Positions 1-10,323 of a stretch of 53,474 nt of DNA are shown here, piece by piece. Position 1 is the stretch's first letter. The number at the start of each line of letters is the position of its first letter. Location of the stretch: assembly GCF_000784835.1 (NCBI RefSeq), contig NZ_JSFH01000005.1:1-53474 (forward strand), given 5' to 3'. Origin of the DNA: Thermotoga sp. Mc24. GTDB lineage: Bacteria > Thermotogota > Thermotogae > Thermotogales > Thermotogaceae. The translations under genes and the position numbers were made by a program. Below the pieces are notes generated by a model, which saw only the letters and a program-made list of their open reading frames with translations, did not search any database and was not told the origin of the DNA.

Positions 1-814
1 AGTACTCACTGATGCTGATGGAAATCAAGTACAGCGCTATGAACAAAAAGATAGACGTTACAACAGGAGTCAGCACCCACCACCAGTATCCCAGTAGAAG
101 GGCCTGGTAGTTTATCGACCACTGAAGCATGGTGCCGAGTGTGGGTATGTCCAGGTTCGACACACCCAGTATCGCGAGTGTGATTTCCATTCCAATAGCC
201 CAGGACATGTTACCTATGAGAGTGGCGAATATGAGCGGTATCAGAAACGGTAAATACTCTTTGAAAACGATCGAAAGGGCTTTTGATCCAGAGAGAAGAG
301 CGGTGTAGGTGAAATCCCTTTCCCTCAAACTCAAAACCTGAGACCTGATCACCCTCGCATCCCATGCCCAGCCAAAGACTCCAAGGAGAAGCCCAAGTGT
401 GGGTAAATTTAAACGTCCTTTTACTATTGTAGCAATAAGAACAATGATGATAAAAAGTGGTATAACCAAGAAGGAGTCGCTGAGAAATGTCAAAACTCTA
501 TCTGCGGCTCCTCCTTTGTATCCGGCTATCATACCAACGATCATGGCTATGACTCTCGATACAAGTCCCGCGATCAGTGACATGACAAGTGAGTTTCTCA
601 CAGCGAAAGTGAGTTTCCAGAAAATGTCCTGTCCCATCGAGTTGGTTCCAAGTATGTGAGGCCAATGGGGTGGAAGATCCCTCGGGACCTGATTCCACAG
701 GTACGGGTTGTACGGTGAAAAGAAAGACAGGATAGAGAGTGTCAAAAGTACCAGAAGAACTATGAAGCCGAATCTGAAACGTGTATCTCTCAACAGATCT
801 TTCAACACCTGCAT
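1..814 (-). CDS. xloG: ABC sugar-oligomer transporter permease, partial (xloG)
   Basis: Inner-membrane permease of an oligopeptide/nickel-type (DppC) ABC importer. The reverse-strand frame is open from ATG at 814 to the window edge: 271 codons are visible and the final few are missing. The protein begins MQVLKDLLRDTRFRFGF, has one membrane segment, then the LGTNSMGQDIFW motif typical of DppC, and further membrane segments with the cytoplasmic EAA-like loop (WDARVIRSQVLSLRERDF). An AGGAGTG ribosome site lies just upstream, and only 16 bases separate it from the preceding permease. Its partner genes are xloF and xloE; the ATPases should lie beyond the left edge. Xylo-oligosaccharide specificity is inferred from the xylanase context and from what is known of T. 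maritima TM0071-TM0075. Confidence 0.9.
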   Translation of the reverse strand, partial: MQVLKDLLRDTRFRFGFIVLLVLLTLSILSFFSPYNPYLWNQVPRDLPPHWPHILGTNSMGQDIFWKLTFAVRNSLVMSLIAGLVSRVIAMIVGMIAGYKGGAADRVLTFLSDSFLVIPLFIIIVLIATIVKGRLNLPTLGLLLGVFGWAWDARVIRSQVLSLRERDFTYTALLSGSKALSIVFKEYLPFLIPLIFATLIGNMSWAIGMEITLAILGVSNLDIPTLGTMLQWSINYQALLLGYWWWVLTPVVTSIFLFIALYLISISISEY

Positions 815-830
815 TTTTTCCACTCCTTTT

Positions 831-1838
831 TCATCTGTATCTCACCCTTGGATCGAATAGTGGGTAGAGAAGATCTATCAAAAGAATACTGGTTGTGATC
901 AAAAGAATGGAGAGTGTACTCACTCCCATCAAAAGGTTGTAGTCACCTGTAAAAATGGCGTTGTAGAGAAGTGTTCCAATGCCAGGATAGGAGAACACGA
1001 TCTCCGTGATCAAAGCACCTCCAAAGATCTGTCCCAGAGAGAGAGCAAGACCCGTTATCTGTGGTAACATAGCGTTTCTTATGACATATCTTCGAACGAT
1101 TCTTCTTTCTTCTATTCCTCCCATCTTTGCGTATTTCACATAGTCCTCTGATTTCACACTCTGAACCACGAGTTTCATGGCTTGGAACCAAACAAATATT
1201 CCTATTAAAAGTAAAGAAAGCGCGGGAAGAAAAGCGTGTTTTAGGAGTATCAGCAGGTTTTCCCAGCTGAAGGTGAATTTCATTCCTATTGCAAAACCTC
1301 CGCCGATTGGAAAGATGGGAAGTATATACGCAAGGAGGATCAAAAGTCCGAGTGCGAGGATGTAGTACGGCATCGGTCTTATCACCATCGCAATACCATC
1401 GAGAATCTTCACCCATTTTCTGTCAGAGAAGTATCCTGCGAGTCCTCCAAGAATGTTTCCTATGATCCAGGAAATGACAGTCGTTACAAACAAGAGCCAG
1501 GCAGTCCAGGGCAGTGATTGTCTTATTAATTTCATCACAGGAGTTGGAAACTGAAAGTATGAAGGACCAAAATCGCCTTTTAAAAGTCTTTTCCAGAAGT
1601 TGACGTACTGATCCCACAGGCTTCCTTTCAGCCCATAAAGTTCTTTCAAGGTTTCTGTCATCTCTTCTATCGCCTTTGGATCCATGTACGTTCCTTGTGT
1701 CACAAGACGACTTATGAACTGTTGAACTGGATCTGTTGGTAGGAATCTCGGAATGAAGAAAATCATAGTAATTCCTACCCAGATGACAAGAAAATAAGTT
1801 ATCAATCTCGGAAGCAGGTATCTTCTTACAAAACTCAA
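831..1838 (-). CDS. xloF: ABC sugar-oligomer transporter permease (xloF)
   Basis: DppB-type inner-membrane permease, 335 residues, the usual family length. The N terminus (SFVRRYLLPRLITYFLVIW) is the typical first membrane helix with basic residues inside, followed by a periplasmic loop and five more helices. The EAA-like loop reads YVKYAKMGGIEERRIVRRYV, and the protein ends in DPRVRYR as DppB proteins do. It pairs with the adjacent DppC-type permease. The neighbouring binding protein and xylanases suggest import of xylo-oligosaccharides. A GC-rich hairpin separates it from the upstream binding-protein gene and may lower permease expression. Confidence 0.92.
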   Translation of the reverse strand: MSFVRRYLLPRLITYFLVIWVGITMIFFIPRFLPTDPVQQFISRLVTQGTYMDPKAIEEMTETLKELYGLKGSLWDQYVNFWKRLLKGDFGPSYFQFPTPVMKLIRQSLPWTAWLLFVTTVISWIIGNILGGLAGYFSDRKWVKILDGIAMVIRPMPYYILALGLLILLAYILPIFPIGGGFAIGMKFTFSWENLLILLKHAFLPALSLLLIGIFVWFQAMKLVVQSVKSEDYVKYAKMGGIEERRIVRRYVIRNAMLPQITGLALSLGQIFGGALITEIVFSYPGIGTLLYNAIFTGDYNLLMGVSTLSILLITTSILLIDLLYPLFDPRVRYR

Positions 1839-1865
1839 GGTATCTGCCCTCCTTTTCTCTTTAAA

Positions 1866-1890
1866 GGACCGGGGGTGTTCCCCCCGGCCC
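1866..1890 (-). terminator. Intra-operon hairpin after xloE
   Basis: CCGGGGG (1869-1875) pairs with CCCCCGG (1881-1887) around a short loop, beginning about 20 bases after the xloE stop. On the reverse strand it is followed by CCTTTAAAG, a weak U tract. It is probably a partial terminator or an mRNA 3'-end stabiliser that makes the binding protein more abundant than the permeases. That role is an inference. Confidence 0.6.
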
Positions 1891-1911
1891 CCTGTTTGAA
1901 AGTATTTTACA

Positions 1912-3789
1912 TCATTTTCTACCGGTTGGTTTCAGGAACGGAAGCATGTACTTGAAGTTCGGCCAATGTGTATACGGTTGTGCGTACATGTTCTCCGCTG
2001 TTGGATAATTTGTCCAATAATATTCATCGTATACTACCACACCAGGATAGTTAAACGTCGGGATTGTTGGCATTTCTTTGACAAGAAGTTTCAAGCCCTC
2101 CACTCCGAGTTCAATGAGTTTCTTTGTGTCTCCCCAGGCCGTCTTCTGTATTTCGTCTATGATCTTGTCCATTTCGGGATTGGTCCATCTTGCGTAGTTA
2201 CCCCACGGCGCATCTTCACCTAGAGGAACAAGGTATTTGGAATGGAACGGCTCAAGCGTTCTGAACAGATCAGGATGTCCTCCCCATGGCTCTGCTGCTG
2301 GCCAATCTGTAGATACTTCAAATTCTCCTTGTGGATGGAGAGTACCACCTAGTTCTGTCGGCTGAACAACTACGTCTATACCAAACTTTTTCCAGGCTTG
2401 AGAAGCTGCAAAAGCGTTCCTTTCGGCAGGTCCAGCAGGATTCATACCTGTATTGATAGTGATCTTCCAGAGTTCACCATTTGGTAGATGCCATTTTCCG
2501 TCTTTGTCTCTATAGAATCCGTTCTTTTCCAGAAGCTTTTCTGCAACATCGGGGGCATACTTCCACCAACCAGGTCCGAAGATCCTCTTGATCAGCTCGG
2601 GATTATCTGGGACAGGGTATCCTCTCTTTCTTGCGTACTCTGCCAGCCTGAATCCAGCCTCGGGATCGTATGGCTTGAACTTTTCGCCGTTTCCAAGATC
2701 AAGCTCGAAGTTCTTCAGCCAGTCTTCAAGTTTTGTGAAGTACCAGTTGTAGTATGCGGTTGTGAGAGGAATGTGAATTGGGCTCAACGTTACTGCTCCG
2801 TCAAATGCGTTAGCAGCGTATTCAACGATATCAATTGCAAGAACAAGAGCCCATCTCACTTCAGGATTGTTGAAGGGTTCTTTGGCAGTGTTGAAGTGGA
2901 GACCTGTCACACACGGGTCTATGTTGACAGTCCACGGAAAGTTTTTCCTCCAGGCTCTGGCTGTCTTAACCCTGTTGAGAACCGCTTTGAGAGCTTCAAG
3001 TGACATATCTGAAATGTCAAGCTGATGCTGTGCCATCGCAAGAACTCTCTTTTCTGGAGCACTATGGAAAATCATCAATACATATTTTGGCTGCGGCATT
3101 CCGTAAAGCATACCAGTTGGTGTTCTATCCCAGTCTTCTCTTCTCTGCCAGAGCGTCCAGTATCCTCCTGGATCGTAACTGTGAAGAACGTAGGGCCCTG
3201 TTCCAACAGGTGGATTGAAATCGAATGTGAGAGGATCTTCCACCTTTTCAAACACGTGCTTTGGAAGCGGTCTCAGAGCGCCCCATCTGTCGAGGAAATA
3301 AGTGTGGAACCTGGAGTTTGGTTCTTCGAGTTTTATCAGGACTGTGTAGTCATCAACCTTCACTATTTCTTTTACTTGCTGCATTTGGGCATGGTAACCA
3401 AATCCTTCGGTGTTCTTTGCAAGTTCAATAGTGTAGATGAGGTCGTCCGCTGTGAACGGTACACCATCGCTCCAGTAAACACCTTTCCTGAGTTTGATGG
3501 TAACTTCTGTGAAGTCAGAGTTGTACTTCGGAGGTTCTGCGGCGAGTGCATTGATAATTTCTCCTGTAGCGTACTCAACACACCACAGAGGTTCAAGGAG
3601 CAGGTTTTGAATACCCCTGTCGTTCCAAACCCAAGTGGCCCAGATGTTGAAGTTTCCAGCGTTTGCTGCCCTTCCCGTAAGATATTGAGCTATGAGTGTT
3701 TCGTTTCTGGGAATACCTGGTGGCAACTGCTGTGCAAAGAACAGACTGAACATGGAAATGACGAACAAAACTACAAGAAACTTCTTCAT
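1912..3789 (-). CDS. xloE: ABC transporter solute-binding protein, family 5 (xloE)
   Basis: Periplasmic binding protein of 625 residues with a clear signal peptide (MKKFLVVLFVISMFSLFFAQ, cleaved near residue 20). It belongs to the DppA/OppA-type cluster (SBP family 5), which in Thermotoga mostly binds sugar oligomers rather than peptides. Family hallmarks are GVYWSDGVPFTADDLIYTIE near residues 100-120 and the C-terminal WTNPEMDKIIDE region. The ribosome site GGGAGGTGA sits 7 bases before the ATG. It is the first gene of the xlo operon and is divergent from xynB. In T. maritima the counterpart (TM0071) was reported to bind xylobiose/xylotriose; I am transferring this from memory. Confidence 0.88.
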   Translation of the reverse strand: MKKFLVVLFVISMFSLFFAQQLPPGIPRNETLIAQYLTGRAANAGNFNIWATWVWNDRGIQNLLLEPLWCVEYATGEIINALAAEPPKYNSDFTEVTIKLRKGVYWSDGVPFTADDLIYTIELAKNTEGFGYHAQMQQVKEIVKVDDYTVLIKLEEPNSRFHTYFLDRWGALRPLPKHVFEKVEDPLTFDFNPPVGTGPYVLHSYDPGGYWTLWQRREDWDRTPTGMLYGMPQPKYVLMIFHSAPEKRVLAMAQHQLDISDMSLEALKAVLNRVKTARAWRKNFPWTVNIDPCVTGLHFNTAKEPFNNPEVRWALVLAIDIVEYAANAFDGAVTLSPIHIPLTTAYYNWYFTKLEDWLKNFELDLGNGEKFKPYDPEAGFRLAEYARKRGYPVPDNPELIKRIFGPGWWKYAPDVAEKLLEKNGFYRDKDGKWHLPNGELWKITINTGMNPAGPAERNAFAASQAWKKFGIDVVVQPTELGGTLHPQGEFEVSTDWPAAEPWGGHPDLFRTLEPFHSKYLVPLGEDAPWGNYARWTNPEMDKIIDEIQKTAWGDTKKLIELGVEGLKLLVKEMPTIPTFNYPGVVVYDEYYWTNYPTAENMYAQPYTHWPNFKYMLPFLKPTGRK

Positions 3790-3839
3790 GAAAACTCACC
3801 TCCCTTGATTGTATGTTATATTTTTTCCTTTCGGGAAAT

Positions 3840-3868
3840 ATTTTAATGTAAATCTCCGAGAAAATCAA
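3840..3868 (-). promoter_or_regulatory. Predicted xloE promoter
   Basis: On the reverse strand, TTGATT (3868-3863) and TAAAAT (3845-3840) are separated by exactly 17 bases, a good sigma-A match. Just downstream, near the expected start site, TTTCC (3824-3828) and GGAAA (3834-3838) form an inverted repeat inside an AT-rich stretch, a possible operator. Confidence 0.55.
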
Positions 3869-3904
3869 GGTGCGTTTTTTTGGGATAATGGAGGTTATCT
3901 GCAC

Positions 3905-3923
3905 TTGTAAAAGATTATTTCAA
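3905..3923. promoter_or_regulatory. Imperfect palindrome between xloE and xynB
   Basis: TTGTAAAAGATTATTTCAA is an imperfect 19-base palindrome with the same outer TTG...CAA as the palindrome before uxaC (10291-10309). It lies in the divergent xloE/xynB intergenic region. It is a possible binding site for the same regulator, weakly supported by sequence alone. Confidence 0.3.
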
Positions 3924-3963
3924 AATATTGTCGTTTTTCTTCTTTTTTCTCTTTTTTCCTTTC

Positions 3964-3972
3964 TGGTATTAT
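3964..3972 (+). promoter_or_regulatory. Predicted extended -10 promoter of xynB
   Basis: TGGTATTAT is an extended -10 element 36 bases before the xynB ATG. It is preceded by a long T-rich tract with no clear -35. The ribosome site AGAAGGAGGT (3991-4000) follows. Confidence 0.45.
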
Positions 3973-4008
3973 ATTTTCGTTAAATCATAGAGAAGGAGGT
4001 TTCATGTT

Positions 4009-5052
4009 ATGAAAATATTACCTTCTGTGTTGATCCTTTTGTTGGGATGTGTTCCGGTTTTCAGCTCTCAAAATGTATCTCTGAGAGAGCTCGCAGAAAA
4101 GCTGAACATCTATATTGGTTTTGCCGCAATCAACAATTTCTGGTCTCTTTCCGACGCAGAAAAGTACATGGAAGTTGCGAGAAGAGAATTCAACATCCTG
4201 ACCCCTGAGAACCAGATGAAGTGGGATACGATCCATCCAGAAAGAAACAGATACAATTTCACTCCCGCTGAAAAACACGTTGAGTTTGCAGAAGAAAACA
4301 ACATGATCGTGCATGGACACACTCTTGTCTGGCACAACCAGCTTCCTGGATGGATCACTGGTAGAGAATGGACAAAGGAAGAACTTCTGAGCGTTCTTGA
4401 AGACCACATAAAAACGGTGGTGTCTCATTTCAAAGGTAGAGTGAAGATCTGGGATGTGGTGAACGAAGCGGTGAGCGATTCTGGAACCTACAGGGAAAGC
4501 GTGTGGTACAAGACGATCGGTCCTGAATACATTGAAAAAGCGTTCAGATGGGCAAAAGAAGCCGATCCAGATGCGATTCTCATCTACAACGACTACAGCA
4601 TAGAAGAAATAAACGCGAAATCGAACTTCGTCTACAACATGATAAAAGAGTTGAAAGAAAAGGGAGTGCCTGTAGATGGGATAGGATTTCAGATGCACAT
4701 AGACTACAGAGGGTTCAATTATGACAGTTTCAGAAGGAATTTGGAGAGGTTTGCGGAACTCGGTCTTCAAATATACATCACAGAGATGGATGTGAGAATT
4801 CCTCTCAGTGGTTCGGAAGATTATTACTTGAAAAAACAGGCCGAAATTTGTGCGAAGATCTTCGATATATGCTTGGACAACCCTGCGGTTAAAGCGATCC
4901 AGTTTTGGGGATTCACAGACAAATACTCCTGGGTTCCCGGCTTTTTCAAAGGGTACGGAAAAGCGTTGCTCTTCGATGAGAATTACAACCCCAAGCCTTG
5001 TTATTACGCAATAAAAGAGGTGCTGGAGAAAAAGATAGAAGAAAGAAAATGA
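4009..5052 (+). CDS. xynB: Secreted GH10 endo-1,4-beta-xylanase XynB
   Basis: Single-domain family 10 xylanase of 347 residues that hydrolyses internal beta-1,4 bonds of xylan. A signal peptide (about residues 1-19, ending VFSS) is followed directly by the GH10 barrel. The substrate-binding motif GHTLVWHNQ is at about 103-111. The acid/base glutamate is in WDVVNEA (Glu153) and the nucleophile in YITEMDV (Glu259). AGAAGGAGGT lies 8 bases before the ATG at 4009; an ATG at 4004 opens only two codons. The gene is divergent from xloE and convergent with the uronate operon, and a hairpin lies right at its stop. The product presumably acts in the periplasm/toga on xylan fragments. Confidence 0.97.
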   Translation: MKILPSVLILLLGCVPVFSSQNVSLRELAEKLNIYIGFAAINNFWSLSDAEKYMEVARREFNILTPENQMKWDTIHPERNRYNFTPAEKHVEFAEENNMIVHGHTLVWHNQLPGWITGREWTKEELLSVLEDHIKTVVSHFKGRVKIWDVVNEAVSDSGTYRESVWYKTIGPEYIEKAFRWAKEADPDAILIYNDYSIEEINAKSNFVYNMIKELKEKGVPVDGIGFQMHIDYRGFNYDSFRRNLERFAELGLQIYITEMDVRIPLSGSEDYYLKKQAEICAKIFDICLDNPAVKAIQFWGFTDKYSWVPGFFKGYGKALLFDENYNPKPCYYAIKEVLEKKIEERK

Positions 5053-5075
5053 GGGGGCGATGCCCCCTTATTTTC
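5052..5075. terminator. Bidirectional terminator between xynB and uxuA
   Basis: AGGGGGC (5052-5058), loop GAT, GCCCCCT (5062-5068) form a perfect 7-bp stem. It is followed on the plus strand by TATTTTC and on the minus strand by CATTTTCTTTC. It overlaps the xynB stop and ends just before the uxuA stop, so one hairpin can serve both convergent genes. Confidence 0.85.
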
Positions 5076-6156
5076 AGCAGTATCTCTTTTTCATTTTGTC
5101 GATGGCTTCCCAGAGGCCGAGAATGTAGGTTGCACCGAGTGCCCTGTCGTAGAGTCCATAGCCGGGACGTGCCTTTTCACCCCAGATCAGCCTTCCATGA
5201 TCAGGACGTATGTACCCTTCGTAGTCTATGTCATGAAACGCTTTCATCACTTCAAAGAGATCGTGAGAACCGCAGAAGGAAGGATGTGCAGTTTCGTAGA
5301 AACTCTTCTCACCGGTGAACTTCAGGTTTCTCACGTGTGCAAAGTGGATCCTGCCCATCTTTCCGAAATATCTGATCATCTCAGGTATGTTGTTCTCAGG
5401 ATTTGCTCCGAGTGATCCCATGCAGAACGTTATTCCGTTGTAGGGGCTGTCAACAGCTTTCAACATTCTCTCTATGTTTTCCTTGTTTGTTATAATCCTT
5501 GGCAGGCCAAAAATACTCCATGGTGGATCATCCGGGTGTATTGCGAGTTTCACATCGCATTCTTCACAAACGGGGATAACTCTTTCGAGAAAATAAACCA
5601 GGTTTTCGAAGAGTTTTTCTTCATCTACGTTCTTGTAGAGTTCGAAGGTTTCTCTCAGTTTCTCCAGTCTGTCCCATTCCCATCCTGGGAGGACGAAACC
5701 CTGAGAGCCCTCTTTCACTCGTTTTATGAGTTCGTCTGGTGTTACCCCTTCGATGAGACGGTGATCGTACTCCATCGTTTCAGAACCATCCGGGAGTTTT
5801 TTGTGTAGATCCGTTCTCATCCAGTCGAATACGGGCATGAAGTTGTAGCAGACTACCTTCACACCGGCCTTTGCCAGGTTTCTGATCGTTTCCTTGTAGT
5901 TCTCTATATACCTGTCCCTTGTGGGAAGACCCAGTTTTATGTCTTCGTGGACGTTCACACTCTCGATAACTTCGAGTTTCAATCCCGCTTTTTCAACGGT
6001 TTCTTTCAGCTTCATTATTTCCTCAAGTGGCCAGACTTCTCCCACAGGTATGTCAAACAAAGCCCCTACGACTCCTTCTACTCCTGGGATCTGACGTATT
6101 TGTTCCAGTGTCACGGTATCGTGTTTTTCACCATACCATCTGAAGACAAGCTTCAT
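5074..6156 (-). CDS. uxuA: Mannonate dehydratase UxuA
   Basis: Converts D-mannonate to 2-keto-3-deoxygluconate in the cytoplasm. The 360-residue protein is the usual UxuA length, with the TIM-barrel start MKLVFRWYGEKHDTVTL and the metal/substrate regions LAIHPDDPPW, FCMGSLGANPENN, HFAHVRN and the C-terminal RPDHGR. Its ATG overlaps the uxuB stop by 4 bases, so the two are translationally coupled. It is the last gene of the eda-kdgK-uxuB-uxuA run and ends at the shared terminator with xynB. Confidence 0.95.
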   Translation of the reverse strand: MKLVFRWYGEKHDTVTLEQIRQIPGVEGVVGALFDIPVGEVWPLEEIMKLKETVEKAGLKLEVIESVNVHEDIKLGLPTRDRYIENYKETIRNLAKAGVKVVCYNFMPVFDWMRTDLHKKLPDGSETMEYDHRLIEGVTPDELIKRVKEGSQGFVLPGWEWDRLEKLRETFELYKNVDEEKLFENLVYFLERVIPVCEECDVKLAIHPDDPPWSIFGLPRIITNKENIERMLKAVDSPYNGITFCMGSLGANPENNIPEMIRYFGKMGRIHFAHVRNLKFTGEKSFYETAHPSFCGSHDLFEVMKAFHDIDYEGYIRPDHGRLIWGEKARPGYGLYDRALGATYILGLWEAIDKMKKRYC

Positions 6157-7772
6157 TCATTTTCCCTCCCAACGACTTCTTCGAGTGTTTTCCTCACAGC
6201 TCGTGGCCCTGTGATCATTTTCTTGAACAGTTCTTCTATTTTTTCTCCAAGTCCTACTTCGTACAGGTTCACTCTGAAAAGCTGCTGGCTGGAAAGGATT
6301 GGTTTCAGATGATCATCCGTGGATTCGGGATCGCCGAATTTTATCTTTGAAACGTAAGACCTCAGGTTCTCAAGAAGGGGATCTGGACTGAGCTGCATTT
6401 CTTTTCCTTCATCGTCTATTCCCATGAGGTATCTGCACCATCCCGCTATCACAAGTGGTATGTATTTCAGATTCCTTGGATCCAGATCTGGTCTTTCGTG
6501 GTATGCCTTTATAGTTTCGCCGAACCTGATAGGCATCTTTTGAGAGGTATCCGTTGCTATTCTCTGCGGTGTGTCTGGCAGATACGGATTGGGAAGTCTG
6601 ATGTTTATCACTTCGTTCAAGAATTCTCTTGGATTTATGATACCAGGATCTACCACAACTTTTATTCCCTCTTCTCCCACACCTTCTACAAGTTTTTTCA
6701 GGAGGGGGTCTTTCATTTCGTCTGCGATCTTTTTGTATCCCAGAAGGCAACCGAAGATGGCCAGCGCTGTGTGAAGAGGATTGAGACAGGTTGTCACCTT
6801 CATTCTTTCTGCCTTCTCAACAGTTTCTCTGTCTGTCAGAAAAACGTTCCTATCTGCTCCTTCGAGTTTTGGCCGGCCGTTCGGAAAGCTGTCTTCTATC
6901 ACCAGATACTGAGCCCATTCCATGTTTACGAAAGGAGCGATGTGGGTCCTCTTGGATGTCACAAAGATTTCCATTCCCCCTATTCCAAGTTTTTCTAAGT
7001 GCTCTTTTATGAATTCTGAAGGACCCGGTACAATCTTGTCTATCATACTCCATGGGAAAGCAACGTCTTTTTCCAGATAATCAATGAAATCTTTTTCCAC
7101 CAGACCGTTTTTAACCCACTCCTCGGAAATTCTTTTCACAGAGCTGTAGAGTTTTTCGCCATTTCTTGAGAAATTATCGAGGCTGAGAAGAGCGATAGGA
7201 AGTCTTCCTGCTTTGAATCTTTCGTAAAGAAGTGCAGCCACTTTTCCCATCGATGTTTGGGGTGAGACAGGACCGTTTTTCATGTCCTCCATCACCTGAG
7301 GAAAGAGGTTCCCGGCCTGATCTTCTATGTTGTAGCCTTTTTCTGTGATGGTGAGAGAAGCGAGCTGAAGAGAAGGATTTCTAAAGATTTCTTTTGCTCT
7401 TTCCCAGTCTGGATGCGAAGGATCTCCCTTGAGAGCTTCCATCACGCTCGCTATGATTCTCTTTTCAAAATCTCCGTCGGGTTTTATTGTGACCGCTATC
7501 GATAAATTGTCGTACGGTTTGTAAACTTTGTCTATGACTTCGTAGTCGAAGAGTTCTATCACATTTATACCAGTGTCTTCCTTACCCTCTTCGAGGAGAT
7601 TCTGAAGCACTGCCGCAACGAATCCCCTGAATATGTTTCCACCACCGAAATGAACCCATTTCGGTTGTTCTTTTGTATTTTTCTCTACTTCGTCGAGATC
7701 GAAATACGGAGGCCTGACACCTATCTTTTCCCAAGCTGCTCTATCTTTTATCGTTTCCCTGTTGAGACGCAC
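6153..7772 (-). CDS. uxuB: D-mannonate (fructuronate) oxidoreductase UxuB
   Basis: NAD(P)-dependent polyol dehydrogenase of the mannitol dehydrogenase family, interconverting fructuronate/tagaturonate and mannonate/altronate. It has 539 residues, typical for the family. The N-terminal nucleotide-binding motif is HFGGGNIFRGF. The catalytic region contains VTTCLNPLHTALAIFG and KYIPLVIAGWCRYLMGID. The start is GTG at 7772 with the ribosome site AAGGAGGTG a few bases upstream. It lies between kdgK (12-base gap) and uxuA (4-base overlap), supporting action on glucuronate-derived fructuronate. Confidence 0.92.
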   Translation of the reverse strand: MRLNRETIKDRAAWEKIGVRPPYFDLDEVEKNTKEQPKWVHFGGGNIFRGFVAAVLQNLLEEGKEDTGINVIELFDYEVIDKVYKPYDNLSIAVTIKPDGDFEKRIIASVMEALKGDPSHPDWERAKEIFRNPSLQLASLTITEKGYNIEDQAGNLFPQVMEDMKNGPVSPQTSMGKVAALLYERFKAGRLPIALLSLDNFSRNGEKLYSSVKRISEEWVKNGLVEKDFIDYLEKDVAFPWSMIDKIVPGPSEFIKEHLEKLGIGGMEIFVTSKRTHIAPFVNMEWAQYLVIEDSFPNGRPKLEGADRNVFLTDRETVEKAERMKVTTCLNPLHTALAIFGCLLGYKKIADEMKDPLLKKLVEGVGEEGIKVVVDPGIINPREFLNEVINIRLPNPYLPDTPQRIATDTSQKMPIRFGETIKAYHERPDLDPRNLKYIPLVIAGWCRYLMGIDDEGKEMQLSPDPLLENLRSYVSKIKFGDPESTDDHLKPILSSQQLFRVNLYEVGLGEKIEELFKKMITGPRAVRKTLEEVVGRENE

Positions 7773-7784
7773 GTTTTCACCTCC

Positions 7785-9472
<1,688 letters not shown>

Positions 9473-9481
9473 CTACGGATT

Positions 9482-10222
9482 TCAATATCCAAGTTTTCTG
9501 GATATTTCTTCTGCCTTTTCTTTGAGTACATCGGAGTATTCTTCTATTTTTTCCTCTGTGAACTTTCGTGCAACCCCGGAAATACTCACTCCAGCCACCG
9601 GATATCCGTTGTGATCAAATATAGGAACTCCCACACACATGATACCTATTTCGTTTTCTTCGTTGTCTACGGCGTATCCTCGCTTTCTAATTTTTTCAAG
9701 CTCTCTCTTCAGTACTCTGGGATTCGTGATGGTGTTTGGGGTTTTTGGTTTTAGTTCCACAATTTTCAGGTATTCCTTCAATTCTTTTTCGGGAACGAAG
9801 GCGAGAATGGATTTACCAGAGGCTGTGGAGTAAAGGTCGACTTTCATACCAAGTCTTGAGACCATAGGAATGCTCTGCTCACCCTCCACCTTGTCTATGT
9901 AAACTCCCTCGAAGCCATCTTTCAAAATCAGGTGTACTGTTTCCCCCGTTCTTTTCATGATATCCACGAGATGGTCGTGAGCTATATCCCTAATGTTGAA
10001 GCGCCTCAGAACGAATGAACCGTACTCTATCAATTTGTACCCCGGTACGTATCTCTTGTCTTTTTTTCTGAGAACAAACCCTTTCTCTTCGAGAACGATC
10101 ATGTATTTGTATGCGTTTGAAACGCTCATATTGAACTTTTCGGCTATTTCAGAAACACTTACATCGCCAGGATTCTTTACGATGAAATCCAGTATTTCAA
10201 AGGCTTTTTTGAGGGTATTCAA
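9482..10222 (-). CDS. kdgR: IclR-family uronate regulator KdgR
   Basis: Transcription regulator of 246 residues. The N-terminal winged helix-turn-helix spans about residues 1-65 (VSVSEIAEKFNMSVSNAYKYMIVLEEKGF is the recognition region). The C-terminal IclR effector domain includes ASGKSILAFVPEKEL and ENEIGIMCVGVPIFDHNG. The start is TTG at 10222 with GGGAGGCAG 8 bases upstream. Flanked by eda and the divergent uxaC, it most likely senses a uronate intermediate such as KDG and controls the uronate genes. Effector and role are inferred from context and family. Confidence 0.88.
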   Translation of the reverse strand: MNTLKKAFEILDFIVKNPGDVSVSEIAEKFNMSVSNAYKYMIVLEEKGFVLRKKDKRYVPGYKLIEYGSFVLRRFNIRDIAHDHLVDIMKRTGETVHLILKDGFEGVYIDKVEGEQSIPMVSRLGMKVDLYSTASGKSILAFVPEKELKEYLKIVELKPKTPNTITNPRVLKRELEKIRKRGYAVDNEENEIGIMCVGVPIFDHNGYPVAGVSISGVARKFTEEKIEEYSDVLKEKAEEISRKLGY

Positions 10223-10289
10223 ATTATCTGCCTCCCTGATTTTCTTCTTTGTCTACAATCAATTATAATAATACCATGAAGATTTTCTT

Positions 10290-10310
10290 TTTGAGAAAAC
10301 CATTTTCAAA
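10290..10310. promoter_or_regulatory. Palindromic candidate operator before uxaC
   Basis: The core TTGAGAAAACCATTTTCAA, extended by one T and one A, is a 21-base palindrome in which 7 of the 8 outer pairs match. It lies in the kdgR/uxaC divergent region, immediately upstream of the uxaC ribosome site. The inner GAAAACCATTTTC is one base different from the palindrome before aguF (15641-15657). Confidence 0.5.
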
Positions 10311-10323
10311 TGGAGGTGGATGT

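Noticed and set aside
3841..4008. Riboswitch in the xynB leader
   Set aside because: The T-rich leader shows no stable stem other than short inverted repeats, and the predicted transcript starts only about 30 bases before the ATG.
10249..10323. N-terminal extension of UxaC from 10249
   Set aside because: Those codons run through the palindrome and an AT-rich promoter-like stretch, and the ATG at 10324 has GGAGGTG at good spacing.
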